Origin: Nereocystis luetkeana
Taxonomy: Eukaryota > Sar > Phaeophyceae > Laminariales > Laminariaceae
Direction: 5' to 3'
Length of the DNA stretch: 64,000 nt
Assembly (NCBI GenBank): GCA_031213475.1
Contig: JARUPZ010000005.1
Coordinates: 10,921,260-10,985,259 of the forward strand
The notes beneath the pieces were generated by a model, which worked only from the letters and a program-made list of their open reading frames with translations, was not told the DNA's origin and ran no database searches. This document shows, piece after piece, positions 31,193-44,100 of this stretch (position 1 is the stretch's first letter; every line of letters starts with the position of its first letter). The position numbers and the translations under genes are program-made.

Positions 31193-34100
31193 GTGCGCTG
31201 CGCTGCGCGTACCGCCCCCGCCGCCCCCTTTTTTTTTTGTTTTTTTCTCCGCCCGGACGGGCCACCAGCGTTCCCAGAGGTGCGCAGCCGCAGCAACACC
31301 TGAGGCGAGGTTCCTCCGCCTAAAATACCTCCTATTTTCCGTTCTTAGGACTGCAGTAGCGCTCCGTTACAAACCAGTCAAATTCTAAGTAGTTTGTCCC
31401 CCAAAACGGGACCCCAGTTCTAAAAGGGTACTGCACGCACAGTAGTAATAGTACACTTCGTGTGCCTCTCACCCGAGAACTATAAATAACTGATTTGGAG
31501 AAAAGCTAAAAGTGCCAAATCTCGTGTGAAACCCTCCCCCCCCCCCCCCCCCCCCGCCCCCCTCCCCTCCCCCGAGATGGCGATGAGCGCATTTGTTTTT
31601 TCATCTTTGGTCTTATCCGTTGTCTGCAAGCAGCCGGTGCGCCCAGCTGGTACGGGTAGGGGTCGCCTTGCGCCCCGTGGCGGTGTGTCCGACCGACACC
31701 TTCCGTCGCATCTTGGTCGGACATTCGTTTTTTTTTCCATTTTTTTTAAATTTACATCGCCACCCCGATCACGCCGGTGGCCGTTGTTGCTGAAACCGTT
31801 TTTTTTTTCATAGCCGGTGTCCCCGGTGGCTTGGTAGGTGTGGTCCGCGTGCCTATCAAGATCAATTTTGTGGGTTCGAGTCTCACCTATGCTCGTAGTG
31901 AACTTTTCTTGCGTACATAGAGAGAAATGATTAGCGGAAAGCGCGAGAGAGCGTGAGGAGGTTAGCAACATTCGATGGAAATCGACGAGCAGTGCGAATG
32001 CTGAACCCTGTGCGCGATAAAAATCAAGGCATGTAACCGGGGGGGGGCGGGGGGGGAAGGGACACGACACCTGTGAACCCCGGCTTGTCCAGAAGGTCGA
32101 TGAGGGTAACACCTCCTACGAGCTAACCTGGAAGGCAAACGTGATGATGAACAAAATGTATACATATATTGTTTTATACCACGAAGAGTGTAGAATAAAA
32201 CTCGGTGTTGGGTTAAGGAGCTCGATTAGCCACTCTGAACGGGAATGTAAGCACCCACTTGGAGTCTGATATAAATATCAGACGTAGCTTGTATTTTCGG
32301 CCAGAGCGGCGTAAGGCAGTCCAAAGCGAAAACGACAGAAATCGGGAATAAAATATGCAACCCACTCTGCCCCAAAAATATAATAAACGTTTGTACATAA
32401 TATCCAATACGAACGACCCTTTTATGTTGGTGCATCGTGGTAGCACCAGGTATTCATATGGGTAGTACATGCAATTTATTGCAGATACTTTTTCTGCCTA
32501 CCCTTTCGGATGCTGCTGCCGCTGCCGCGAAAGGTTTGGGACGTGCGCACCCCCGGCAGGCCGGTGCAGGAGCACATCTCAGGCGGTGAAAACCTCAGCG
32601 TCACCTACAGCCCGGACGGGCACTACATCGCCATGGGGTGCGTGCAGTTTGCCGTCGGCAGTGGTGGTGGTGTTGGTGGTGTTGGTGTTGGTGTTGGTGT
32701 TGGTGTTGGTGATTCTGTTGGTGGCTGTGGTGGGGGTGGTGGTGTTAGTGGTTGTGTTAGCGGTGGCGGTGTTGGTGGTGTTGGTGTTGGTGGTGGTGTT
32801 AGTGGTTGTGTTAGTGGTTGTGTTAGCGGTGGTGGTGGTGGTTGTGTTAGTTGTGTTGGTGGCTGTGTTAGTGGTTGTGTTAGCGGTGTTGGTGGTGGTT
32901 GTGTTAGTGGTGGTGATGGTGGTGGCGGTGGTGGTGGCGGTGGGGGGGACGGCGGTGTTAGTGTTGGTGTTGTTGTGGCGTTGGCGGTGGTGGCGGGAGG
33001 TCGACACCTCCGAGAAACGGCTAAATACGGCTGTGGTCCGACCATTGACTACTGTAGTTGGGGACTCGAAGTTGTGCCGACTCCCAGCTCTAGCCGCCTC
33101 TCTTTCTATGTATATATGTGTGCTTACATTAGTATATCTCTATCTCTCCCTCTCTTCGTCATCGGCCATCAGGAGCACGCGCAGGGAGAAAAACATGGAC
33201 AATGACATCCTCGGAATCTACGACATCCGGACGAAAAAAAAACTCAAGTCGGTGAGAGATGGCGTTGAGGGAGCGTGCCGACAGATAGAAGGGGGGGAGG
33301 AGGGGTGTGCACTCTTGATCATGGATAGCCGTAGTCGTATGTCCATAGACCCTCGCATCCCTATAGCGCCGGGACGGAACACGTCGGGTTTTCACCGACC
33401 AGGTAGCCATTGCTTGTACCGAGCGCGAAGCGCCGTGAGGTGTTAGGCGAGTCGCTTGAAGGGTGAGCTGCATCCTACCAAGAACCGCTGATGAGGCGGA
33501 TTTTCTTGCTTACGGATGATAGCGTCAAACAATTTATTTATAGTTTGGCGTGGCCACTTTCAGAGGCAAGCATTTGGTTTGTTGTGTGCTTTGTCGCTGC
33601 ATCGTGGGTGCCTTACCATATACCAGGTACGCACTACGTGATACGATCATCCCCCTTGTGCTTAGTTAAATTTCCCCCCCTGCACACGAATGATCTATCT
33701 CGACCGCCAGCCGTAGTGACCACCCCCACCAACAAAAAATACTACTAAAAAGACGATGACGTGACTGTCTAGCTCACGCAGGAGGAGGCGTGTTTTACAG
33801 CATCATCGCCAACCCAACCTATACATACGCCAGGTATATAATATAGGGTGAGAGAGGGGGCGGGCTTCAGGTATGGGCTTCAAAAGGCAAGGGCGTGTTT
33901 GTTGCGTGTGCATAGGTAGTGTGTGCACTGTGGAGTGCCCCGTGTGTTCGCGGATGCCAAATGTGGTTCGTTTTTCACGCATGCACCTTATGTCTCGCCC
34001 GGCACCGGACTTGGGAGGAAACTCGTGGCCGTGCTCGATTCCGTTGGGCCTACATACTCGTAGATGTTTTTTTCTTGTTTTTTGTTTTTGTTTTTGTTTT

Positions 34101-34835
34101 TTTTTTCGTTCACCATCACTCTGGTTTCCCAGCTCTCTGTTTTATGCCGTGATCACAGATGGTCTTCTTTTCTCTCCCTCCGATAGTTTCCTTCGTTTTT
34201 ATGGCGCGGAAGATTCAGCGTTGCCATCCCCCCCCCCCCAGGGATGCGAGTGTCTATGATGATACGACTGCGGCCACGCATGGTATCGAGTACACCCCCT
34301 CCCCCATGGCTGTCTCTGGAAGTGGCGACACCGGAAAATATATTTGCTCATTGAAGCTGTCATCCACGTGCCAGTCGGCCTCACAAGCGGTTCCTAGTAG
34401 GATGCAGCTCACCCTTCATGCGACTCGCCGAACACCTCGCGGCGTTGCGCCTCATGCTTGCAAGCAATGCCTGTCTGGTCAGTGACGAGCGGACGTGCTC
34501 CGTCCCGGCATTGTGTGGATGCGAGGGTTTATACTCATACGACTACGGCCATGCATGTTATCGAGTATCGAGTCCCCCCCCCTCCCCCCGCTCGGTATAC
34601 GCAATGTCTGCCTGGTTGGTGAAAACCCGACATGCTCTGTCCCGGCATTGTAGGAATGCGAGGGAGGGTCTATGACCTACGGCCATGCATGAGATCGAGT
34701 GCATATCTCCTATCGAGTACCAGGTACACCCCCCCCCCCCCCCCCCCGCTTCCCGGCCTGCCCTCTGCCTCCTCCACTCCCCCACTCACACTCTCACACT
34801 CTTGCCCCCGGCGGGGCGGTGCATTGTTGGCACCT

Positions 34836-34874
<39 letters not shown>

Positions 34875-37800
34875 GCCTCAGGTAAAATTTCCGTTCGCAG
34901 TGCATGACTACAAGTGGTCGCCTAATGGGGAGTACATCATTAACTCTTCAGAGAAGGGAACGATCGACGTGAGCGGCTTTCTTTTATTTTTTTTAATATG
35001 TATCTTTTGTTTTTTCTCTTTTTTTGTTTTCTCTCTTTTTTCGTTTTTTTTCTTTGCTTTTGGGTGTGTTGTGTTTTTGTTTCGCAGTGTTTGTTTCGTA
35101 TGATGTGTTTGTTTTGTTTTCGCTTGTGGTTTGATCATTTTCCTGATTTTTGTTTTTTTTCGGAGCACGTGACTTTTTTGGTTGTCTTCTTCTGGGTTTT
35201 ATTTGTTTTTCTTGATTTACGGGGGGCCATAGTACATACCTGGTAGGACCAAATCTTGTTAGTAAAAATAGGGAAATACGTAGGTTTTTGTGTGTACCGT
35301 CGGTCCTATTTACTATGGTCCCCCGTAAATAGTGTGCCCTCCCGTGATGGTGGTCGGTTGATATAGCGCCGTAAGGATGCTCGTTTTTTTGCCTTGTCTT
35401 GTCTTGTCTTGTCCGTTCCGCTGCGCTTTGGCCCCCCTCCACCCGTCTACCTTTTCCCGTTCGGCGGTCCAGGTCATGGCGTTCGGGCCCGCGAAGGCTC
35501 TCGCGCGGGTCAAGTCCACGCCGGCCGCCCACACGGCTACGTGTCACGGGTTGGACATCGATCCCTTCAACAGGTGGGAGCGCTGTTTGCTTTGGTGTTG
35601 TTGCTGAGAGTTTGTTGTTGTTGGTGTTGTTGTTCTTGTTGTTGTTGTTGTTATTGGTGGTGGTATGTTCGTTTGTTTTTGGTTTTACTATAAATGGTGT
35701 TGCCATCTTTGTTGGTGTCGTGGGTGGGTGGGTGGGTGGTGGTGGTGTATTTTTGTGATATGGGATGGTGTTGGTTGGTGTTGTTGTCGATGGTGTGTGT
35801 GTGTGTGTTTTTTTTGTGTCGTTTCTCGGTGGTGCTCTTGTTGGCGTTCGTTTTAGGTTTGGGATGTCTTTGGGTCCCGCTGCTCCTGGTGTCGATGTTG
35901 GCGATAATGTTCTGTGTGGTGGCGTTCGTGTTGTCGATGTCGGTGATGCTGTTGAGGGTGGTGGTGCTAGTGTTGGCGATGCTGTTGATGTCGTTACGGT
36001 GTCAATGTTACAGTTGGTGGTGGCGATGGTTGTCGTGTTGTCCTTTTTCGTGTGGGTTGTTTTGTTGCTGTGGGTGATATTATATGGTTTTTTTTTAAGT
36101 TGATGCTGTCGGTGTTGTCGACGATTTTTTTTTTTTTTTTGTGTGCGATTTTTTTTTTTTTCTGTTGGCGGTGGTGGTGTTTTTGTTGCTGTTGCTGTTG
36201 CTGTTGTGAATCATTTCGTCGTCGTTGTTCATGGTGTTGGTGATGCTGCCGTTGGCGGTGGTGGTGTTGTCCGTGGCTATTGCTTCTTCGCGCGCTCCCC
36301 TCTTGTCTCTTTTATCGAAAAGCACACCAAACGATTTTGGTACCTAGATGCGGGCGGGATTTTTTATTTGTTTCCTCCTCCGGTCATGGGTTGAAGGACA
36401 CGACAGACGTTCTCGTCCTCATGCTTGCGAATGCACTGTAGAGCAAAGCCAACGATATACGTTGCTCTGCGGTTCCCTACATGTGGTTTTTATCCCTTTG
36501 CGGCCCCCCCTTTTAAGACCGCAGTCCCGTTCTGGGGACAAAACTACAGTAGTCAAATTCTGAGTGGTTTGCCCCCAAAACGGGACTGCAGTCCTACAAG
36601 GGACAAGGAAAAGCAACCCAAACATATGGCGTCTGCGCTAAAAAAAAAGGGTACGATTTTTTGCCTATTATTTATTTTTTCTGGCTGTGAGAACTTAGGA
36701 TCTGCATGCTGCTTCTTCCTCTTCTTCTTCTTCCTGTTCTTCTGCTGCTGGCCGCTGCAGGTAGGTACTATTGCTTGCACAACCTCTGCTCGTCCTGCAA
36801 GTAAGTGCTGCCGCTGCTGCAAGTGTTTTTATTTGTTCCAACAGTATGATCCAATATTTATTCAGCGTTTTTTCGTCTCCGATTATTATACGCATGCCGA
36901 AAGGTTTTAATTATGACTATTACGGGGGACCATAGTCAATAAATAGGATCTATGGTATACATGAAAACCTATGTATTTGACCAATTTTACTAACGATATT
37001 TGGTCCTATTAACTATGGTCCCCCGTAATAACTTCCCGACGGAAATCCTTGGTTCACGAAAACATTATGCGCAGACACCGTAATGATGAATATTGGTGCG
37101 CTATCAATCGTCTACGACCAGCATGCCCTGCCCAGCAGTACATGGGGTGCATCAACCCTGCCGCCGTGCCGTGCGACTCCTTGCGTTCAACCATCGTAGC
37201 TCGGACACCGATTTCCATCATCCCTCTACACACACGATGACCATTGCTGCAATCGACAGCTTTTACACAGTCGATTTTTCCCCTGTTTGAAGTAAGTCCG
37301 CAAGAGGTTATTACGATATACCGTGGTACGTGTGTGTATGGCGATCGGAGGTGGGGTCAACTTTTTTTTTTTAGTTTCGATTTTTTTTGTGGTGCTGTTT
37401 TTGTTTTATTTTCTCATTCCATTCATTATATTCACCTTCCCCCCCCCCCCCCCCTATCAAATACACCCCCCCCTCCCCTGCCTCCCAGTCGTTACAACCC
37501 AGATCCGGGGTCACATCGCAGGCTCTCCTGCCCCCCCCCCCCTCCCCGCTACATTTCGCAAGCTGATTTTCCTTTATCGCTAGAATCTTCTGTACCCGTT
37601 ACTCTCCTGAACTCGATTGGGAGCCGCCGATCTGAACATTATCCAGCATCAATCAACCTGTAAATGTTCTTTTTCGTGTGTGTATGAACTCGCCCCCCCC
37701 CCTCCCCCCCCCACCTGCCTATGCCTGGCCACACCGGAAAACAAATGAACTCGTTGAAGCTGTCACCTACCCATTGCAGCGGTCATGCTTGTGCAAGTCC

Positions 37801-40800
37801 GCCCCACAAGCGGTTCTTAGAAGGATGCAGCTCGCCCTCTACGCGACTCGCCGAACACCTCACGTTTCGCTTCGCGCTTGGTGCGAGCAATGCCTGCCTG
37901 GTCGGTGAAAACCCGACGTGCTCCGTCCAGGCATTAAAGCGAAAGGAGGGTCTATGGTCCTACGACTTCGACCATCCATTGTATCGAGTGCACCCCCCCC
38001 CCCCTCCCCCCCCCGCCCTGCCTGCGCCTCGGAATTTGCTGTGCGTGTGAGTGTGGTTTTAGAGGCTTTTCTCACTACCTGGTATTTTTTATCCTCCGGC
38101 GGGTTGGTAGATAATAAAATGTAACCCTGTTAGGACTGCCGTGCCCTTTTGGGGACAAACTACTTGGAATTTGGCTAGGTTTGCCCCCAAAAATGGGACC
38201 GCGGTTCTAAAAGGCTTATTGAGGGCACCACACTTGGCACGTTTAGCAGACTGTTTTCCTCCGGGTACCCCCGACACCTGTGAGGTACGAATGGAACCAC
38301 AACAACGCGACGAGCCTGCCGTGGCACAGCCCTCGGTGACTTACTCGACGATCGAAACGAAACGACCGATCGATGTTCTCGTCCTCGCGCTTGTTCACCG
38401 TTCGGGGCAACGGGTGCTGATCTCCGTAGTAGGTATTATTACGGGGAACCATATTAAGTAGGACCTACGGCACAGACAAATACCTATATATTTCGCTATT
38501 TTTACTTACAAAATTTGGCCCTATTTACCATGGTCCCCCGTAATAGCACCTACCAGGTACACGGTACACGGTACGGGTGTGAATCCGAGCCGATTCACCC
38601 AAAAAACCGTTCCCATCGGAATCGGCCATATCGGCAAAATCGGGGCGTTTTTTTTCTTTCTTTTTCTTTTCAATACCGGCGAAAAAACATCGGGATAACG
38701 TCGTCCCGATTTTCATGGCTTAAATTCATGTTCAAGTCGCATTTATCAGGGAAAATGTATGTATCAAGGATCCAACGGTAAGTATTCACTCACACAGCCG
38801 GACTCGCCGATACTTCGGATTATCGTCTGCGCGCCGAAAACCGATGTTGAAAAAATTCGGTAAACACCCCGGCTAACAGTTCTTGTGTTTTCGTGAAAAG
38901 TGGTGTATACTGTATAGGGTTACGAAACGGGTGAAACCAGTAGTTACAGTAAATATTAGTTTATTCCCAAGAGACGATACGTAAATGAGAGACGGCAATT
39001 GATAGGCCTGGCTGGAGTTCAAGCATCATGGTAGTGATAGCTCGCCCAAGGTAAGACACGTGACACAGTATTCATATATAGTACAACAGCCCATGCCCCT
39101 CCCCATCCACCTCCCCTGCTCCGTCTCGAGTGGGACGCGCGATCATTGGTCAAATTGACGATGAGGCAAGCAACGTATGAGTACGCACCCCTCCCCCCCT
39201 CCCCCCGTGCCCGACCCTCTCCCTCCGCCCCTTATCTCGCAGGTACCTGGCTTGCGGAGGGCTCGACGGGCTTGTGTCCCTCTGGGACATGGGGCATTTC
39301 GTGTGCGTGCGGACCATCGACTGCGAGTGAGTCTGCACAGCAGTACTGCTGTAGCACTTCCGTCGTGTTGTATCGGTGTGCATTGCCTGCACGCAGAGGC
39401 GTTTTTGTTGGCGGTCCTGTCCACGCCGATTGGCGTTAGATCACGGGCGAAAACACACAAAGCAGAAAATCAAATCGATACGGTACGATACGATACCGAC
39501 GAACGAAAACGACGGAATCGACACGATTCGGTCGATATACACATCGGAGGCCTTTCGACCGATATCTGCAGAAGGAAAGACGAGGCCACGGGGGATGATT
39601 GATGGAAAGGGGCAAAACATGGTCTCGATACGGTTTAAACATCGGGAATTCGATGTTTGATATTCATGTTTCGACACACATCGAAAGTTTCGATACGATA
39701 TCCAACACTAATGCTAATGCTGATATGTGTGTATCACCGGTGCATGAGTTTAGCCTGTTTGGCTGCGATTTTTTTTTTTTTTTTTCTAAATGCCACGTAT
39801 TTCATAGTTTTATAAAATGCCACGGAGCTGGAGTTTTTTTTTCTAAATGCCACGTATTTCATAATTTTATAAAATGCCTCGGGGAGCTGTTTTTTTTCTT
39901 CTTGGTGTTCGTGTTGTTTTTTTTGCTTTTATTTGTCGGAGATTTTTTTTTTTTCGTTTTCCTCATGTGCAGGCGTTTTTTATGCACTACCGACCTATCC
40001 GCCACTTTGTTCCGTTTCGTCTGCTGCTGGTGCTTCCCTTGAAACCTGGCATGCTGCTACAAGGCGCTGGCCTTACAAGGCACGCACGCCGCAGTGCAGG
40101 CGGCGATGGGCACGTAGGGATACGATAGTTGCGCCGAAGTGTGTGTGTGTTGTTTTTTTTTTTCAGATTTACTTTTAAGATACGAGGCACGATGAGTTAG
40201 AAATGCCTGAAACGTCAAAAGGTGCATAAGACCGTGCATGCCATGCGTATCTGTTTTGAGACAGATGCCTTGAAAAGTATGCCTCACGTAGGCATGCATG
40301 CCTGAAACCTTTCGAGCGCTCCCCCCCAGGGCACATCCCACACGGAACTGCCACGTCGCGTTCTGCTGCATGGGGTAAAAGGCCTATATATCGCGCAAGA
40401 CAGCACATGCCACGAACCACCCCGCCTCGCCTGCCCCTTGGTGCTGGAAGTTTTCCAGGCCATGCAGCGGCGTTATTCTCAGTCGCTTGAAAGGCCCCCC
40501 TCTTTTTGCCGCGATTAAAGATGGCGGCCGAGAGATGTAGGCACGAATGCAGTGCGCTATGCGCCAGGTACGCTCTTCCAGCAAGAGCAAGGGCGGTATG
40601 TCGGCGATTCTTTTTAACTCTTGATAGCCCCTTGCGACCGCCGACTTACCGACCAACACAATGGTTGATAATTTTGGTGTCATCAACCGCGTATGCGCAG
40701 CGTAATCCCCCCCCCCCCCCCCCCATTCCCTTCAGTAAGGATGGGGGCAATGCTGCGGCCGTACCATGCCGTGCGGGTCCTTGCATCAACCATTGCAAGC

Positions 40801-41130
40801 CGGGCACCACTTTGTAGAATACTATCCTCTCCCCCAATCCCGCAGCGCGCAGTGCGTGCGGTTGCTGTAAATTTAACCATCGCGCTTTTTGAGCGCTCTT
40901 TTTTTCTCTCCTCTCTCAAGTCCAGAGAGGGTCAAGGCATGTATATATACCTGGTATATATGTGATATATATGATATGTGTATGTGATGCCTTGCAGGCT
41001 AGCAAGCGCTTAGTTGTATCGTAGCGTATGGGTCCGATTCTCCGAGGCGTGGGGCCGCTCAGCGGGCGGTTGTTTGTACCAGTGGGGCTGCTCAAACTGC
41101 ATCAGTGGGGCTGCTCAAACTGAACATGCT

Positions 41131-41168
<38 letters not shown>

Positions 41169-44100
41169 CTCTCTCTCTCTCTCTCTCTCTCTGCTGCAGG
41201 GGGGGCGTCCGGTCCGTGAGCTTCAGTCCGGACGGGCAATTCCTGGCGATCAGCATGCTCGACGCATCCGTGCAAGTCGTGAGTCCAACTCCCCCAAAGC
41301 AGAGTCGCTCGCGGCCGCGGTGGCGTGGCATGGTGGCCGGCCTCCTCGCATTGTCTGACTGCTGAATAGCGTATGCTGATACAAAGTCGCCCTCCGGGAT
41401 GTGGTTGACTTGAAAACCCGAGAGTTTCGTACCGGTATACTGGTATAGCATGCGCAGCTTTGGTTTCGCACATAGGAGCACCCCCCCCTCTCCCCCCCCC
41501 CTACCTCAATACGCCTCCGTGGATCTGTTATCGATCATGTGTGCTGACGACCCCCCCCCCCCCCCCCCCTCCCTACATGCTCCGTCCCGGCATTATAGGG
41601 CTGCGAAGGTCTATGGTCATACGACTACGGCCATGCATGAGATCGAGTACATCTCTCCTATCGAGTACACCCCCCCCTCTCCCCCGACATACCTGAACCC
41701 CACCCCAAACGCCGCCGGTATTTTTTCAATCTGACATTAGTTTTGGTCTACCCCCTTTTCGGGCAAGCAGGGTTTAGGCCATACCGTAGCTGCGTAGACC
41801 ACGTCTACACCTTAGGCAAGATAATCCAAGGTAGGGAAGACGCGGGACTAACAACGCACTGTTTCTTCCTATTACGGGGGACCATAGTTAATAGGACCAA
41901 ATATTGTTAGTAAAAAGGGTCAAATGTATACCCTGGTAGGTTTTTATGTATACCATAGGTCCTATGAACTATGCCCCCCCGCAATAGATGTGCAGAAGGT
42001 CTACGACACAGTATGGATAAATGGATTGTTGGAAAAAACTACTGTATGGGAAATAGGGATAAGAGGAAAGAGGTGGAGAATGATGAAAAATATGACGGAA
42101 TGTGCGAGAAGTGCTGTGATGCTGGACGGGGAAATATCGAAGTATGTTGATATTTTTACGAGGAGTTGCACAGGGATGTACGTTGTCACCCAACCTATAT
42201 AAGATATATATATATATATTAAGTACCTGATAGTAGCAGTTGAAGCGGCAAGGCAGGGAGTCACGTCAGGGGAAGAAGCGGTATCGGGATCGATGTTTGC
42301 GGATGACTCCGTGGGGATATCAGAAACACCTGAAGGACTGCAGGAACAAATAGAGAAGGCGCTAGAACACACTAGGAAATGGAGGGTGACGGCGAACGTC
42401 AAGAAATGCGCGGAAGTTCTTTGTTACGAAAATAAGGTGAACCCGATGAATTTCAGTTGGAATGAGGGGAGAAGATGAATTGCCAATCGTAGACTAGTCC
42501 ACGTACCTTGGCGTAGAGATCTCAAAAGACTGCTCTTGGGATATGCATATGGCAAAAGTAATAGGAAAGGGTAAAGCACACGTAGGCATGATGGATGCGA
42601 TCCTAACAGACTCGCACCTTGGCACCAGGATTAAGGGATGTATCCTGATGAATGTGATAGCACCAAACACCCACGCAAGACAAATATAGATATAAGAAAG
42701 TTGAAATGGCAATATAAAGTAAGGAACATGCCAAAAAAGAGGTTGTCACCCATATAGTTGATAGAGCTGCATGGGAGAAAGTAACAAAACGGCGGGCTGG
42801 GATAAGGTCGGATAGCGTTATTGAGAAAGTATGGAAGGGTACAGGGGGAAACCAAGAAAAGGTGATGCCCACCGGGAAGTTCGGGAAGTACAAGGCAGAA
42901 GTAGAAGAAAGGATAGAAAGAAGGGAAAGGTTTGCGCTACGAAACAAGATGGGATCGGAAAAACACATGGAGATATACGGGGGATTGAGGGAAGGAATAG
43001 GAATGAAAACGTATCTGCACGGCCCAACGGACTTCGCGAAAACGCTGAAACTGCGCTTTCGTATAGGTGACCTGGACCTGCCAGAAAGAAGAAAGAGGTA
43101 TACTAGTAGCCGGGAGGGGGAGTAAATAGATGCACAGATGTGCCCGTGTGGCAAGGCAATAGAGTAGAACTCACATAGTAGGAGGTTGTGAAATGTAGAA
43201 GGAGGAACGGGATGTGCTAGAAGAGCAGACGAGGGAAATAGACGAATGAGACATGGAGGAGTTTGACACACTAGATAGCAGCGAGAAACGATGGCTATCC
43301 TAGGAGATAGATGGTGGCCATAGGCGGCCAAACAAGAAGGGGATGAGATTAGCAAAAAGTTTCTATGTAGTATATGGAAACAACGTAATGAGCGCCCAAT
43401 TGTTGGAGGTGTCTCTATTAGGAGTAGGAACGGTGCGCCGTCTCGGAAGGGATGCGTGGTCAATGGTCAAATGACGAAGGTAAGCAACAAGTGAGTACGC
43501 GCCCCCCCCCCAACCCTTCCCCACACATCCCTCCCCGTGCATCCCTCCCCTGCACCATCACTCCTCGGGTGATTAGTTGTACCTGGTATCCTCGGGTGAT
43601 TAGTTGTATACTAGTTTCTGACCCCCCCCCCTACTACAGCCATACGACTACGACCATGCATGATGTCGAGTACACCCCCCCCCCGTGCATCCCTCCCCTG
43701 CATCAACACGCCTCCGCTTATTAGTTCATCATTCTTAGTTCCTGACCCTCCCCCTCCTGCTCCGTCTCGAAAGGGATGCGTGGTCAATGGTCAATTCACT
43801 AAGGCAAGCAGCAAACGAGTATGCCTCCTCCCCTCCACGCTCATTCTCGAAAGGGATGCGTGGTCAATGGTCAAATGACTAAGGCAAGCAAAAAATGAGT
43901 ACCCCCCCCCCCCCCCCGCATGGTCACACGACTACGGCCATGCATGACACAAGTACCCCCCCCCCCCCCTCCTCTCACGGCACATCCCTCCCCTGCATCA
44001 AAACGCCTCCGGTGTTTTTTTTATCGATCCTACAGTAGTTTCTCACCTTCGTCTCGAAAATGGATGTGGTCTACGGTCAATGGCCTAAGGCAAACAACAA

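Noticed and set aside
32579..33045. Long poly-Thr/Asn, poly-Pro and poly-Val/Gly frames
   Set aside because: Produced by the GGT/GTT microsatellite in a THOC3 intron.
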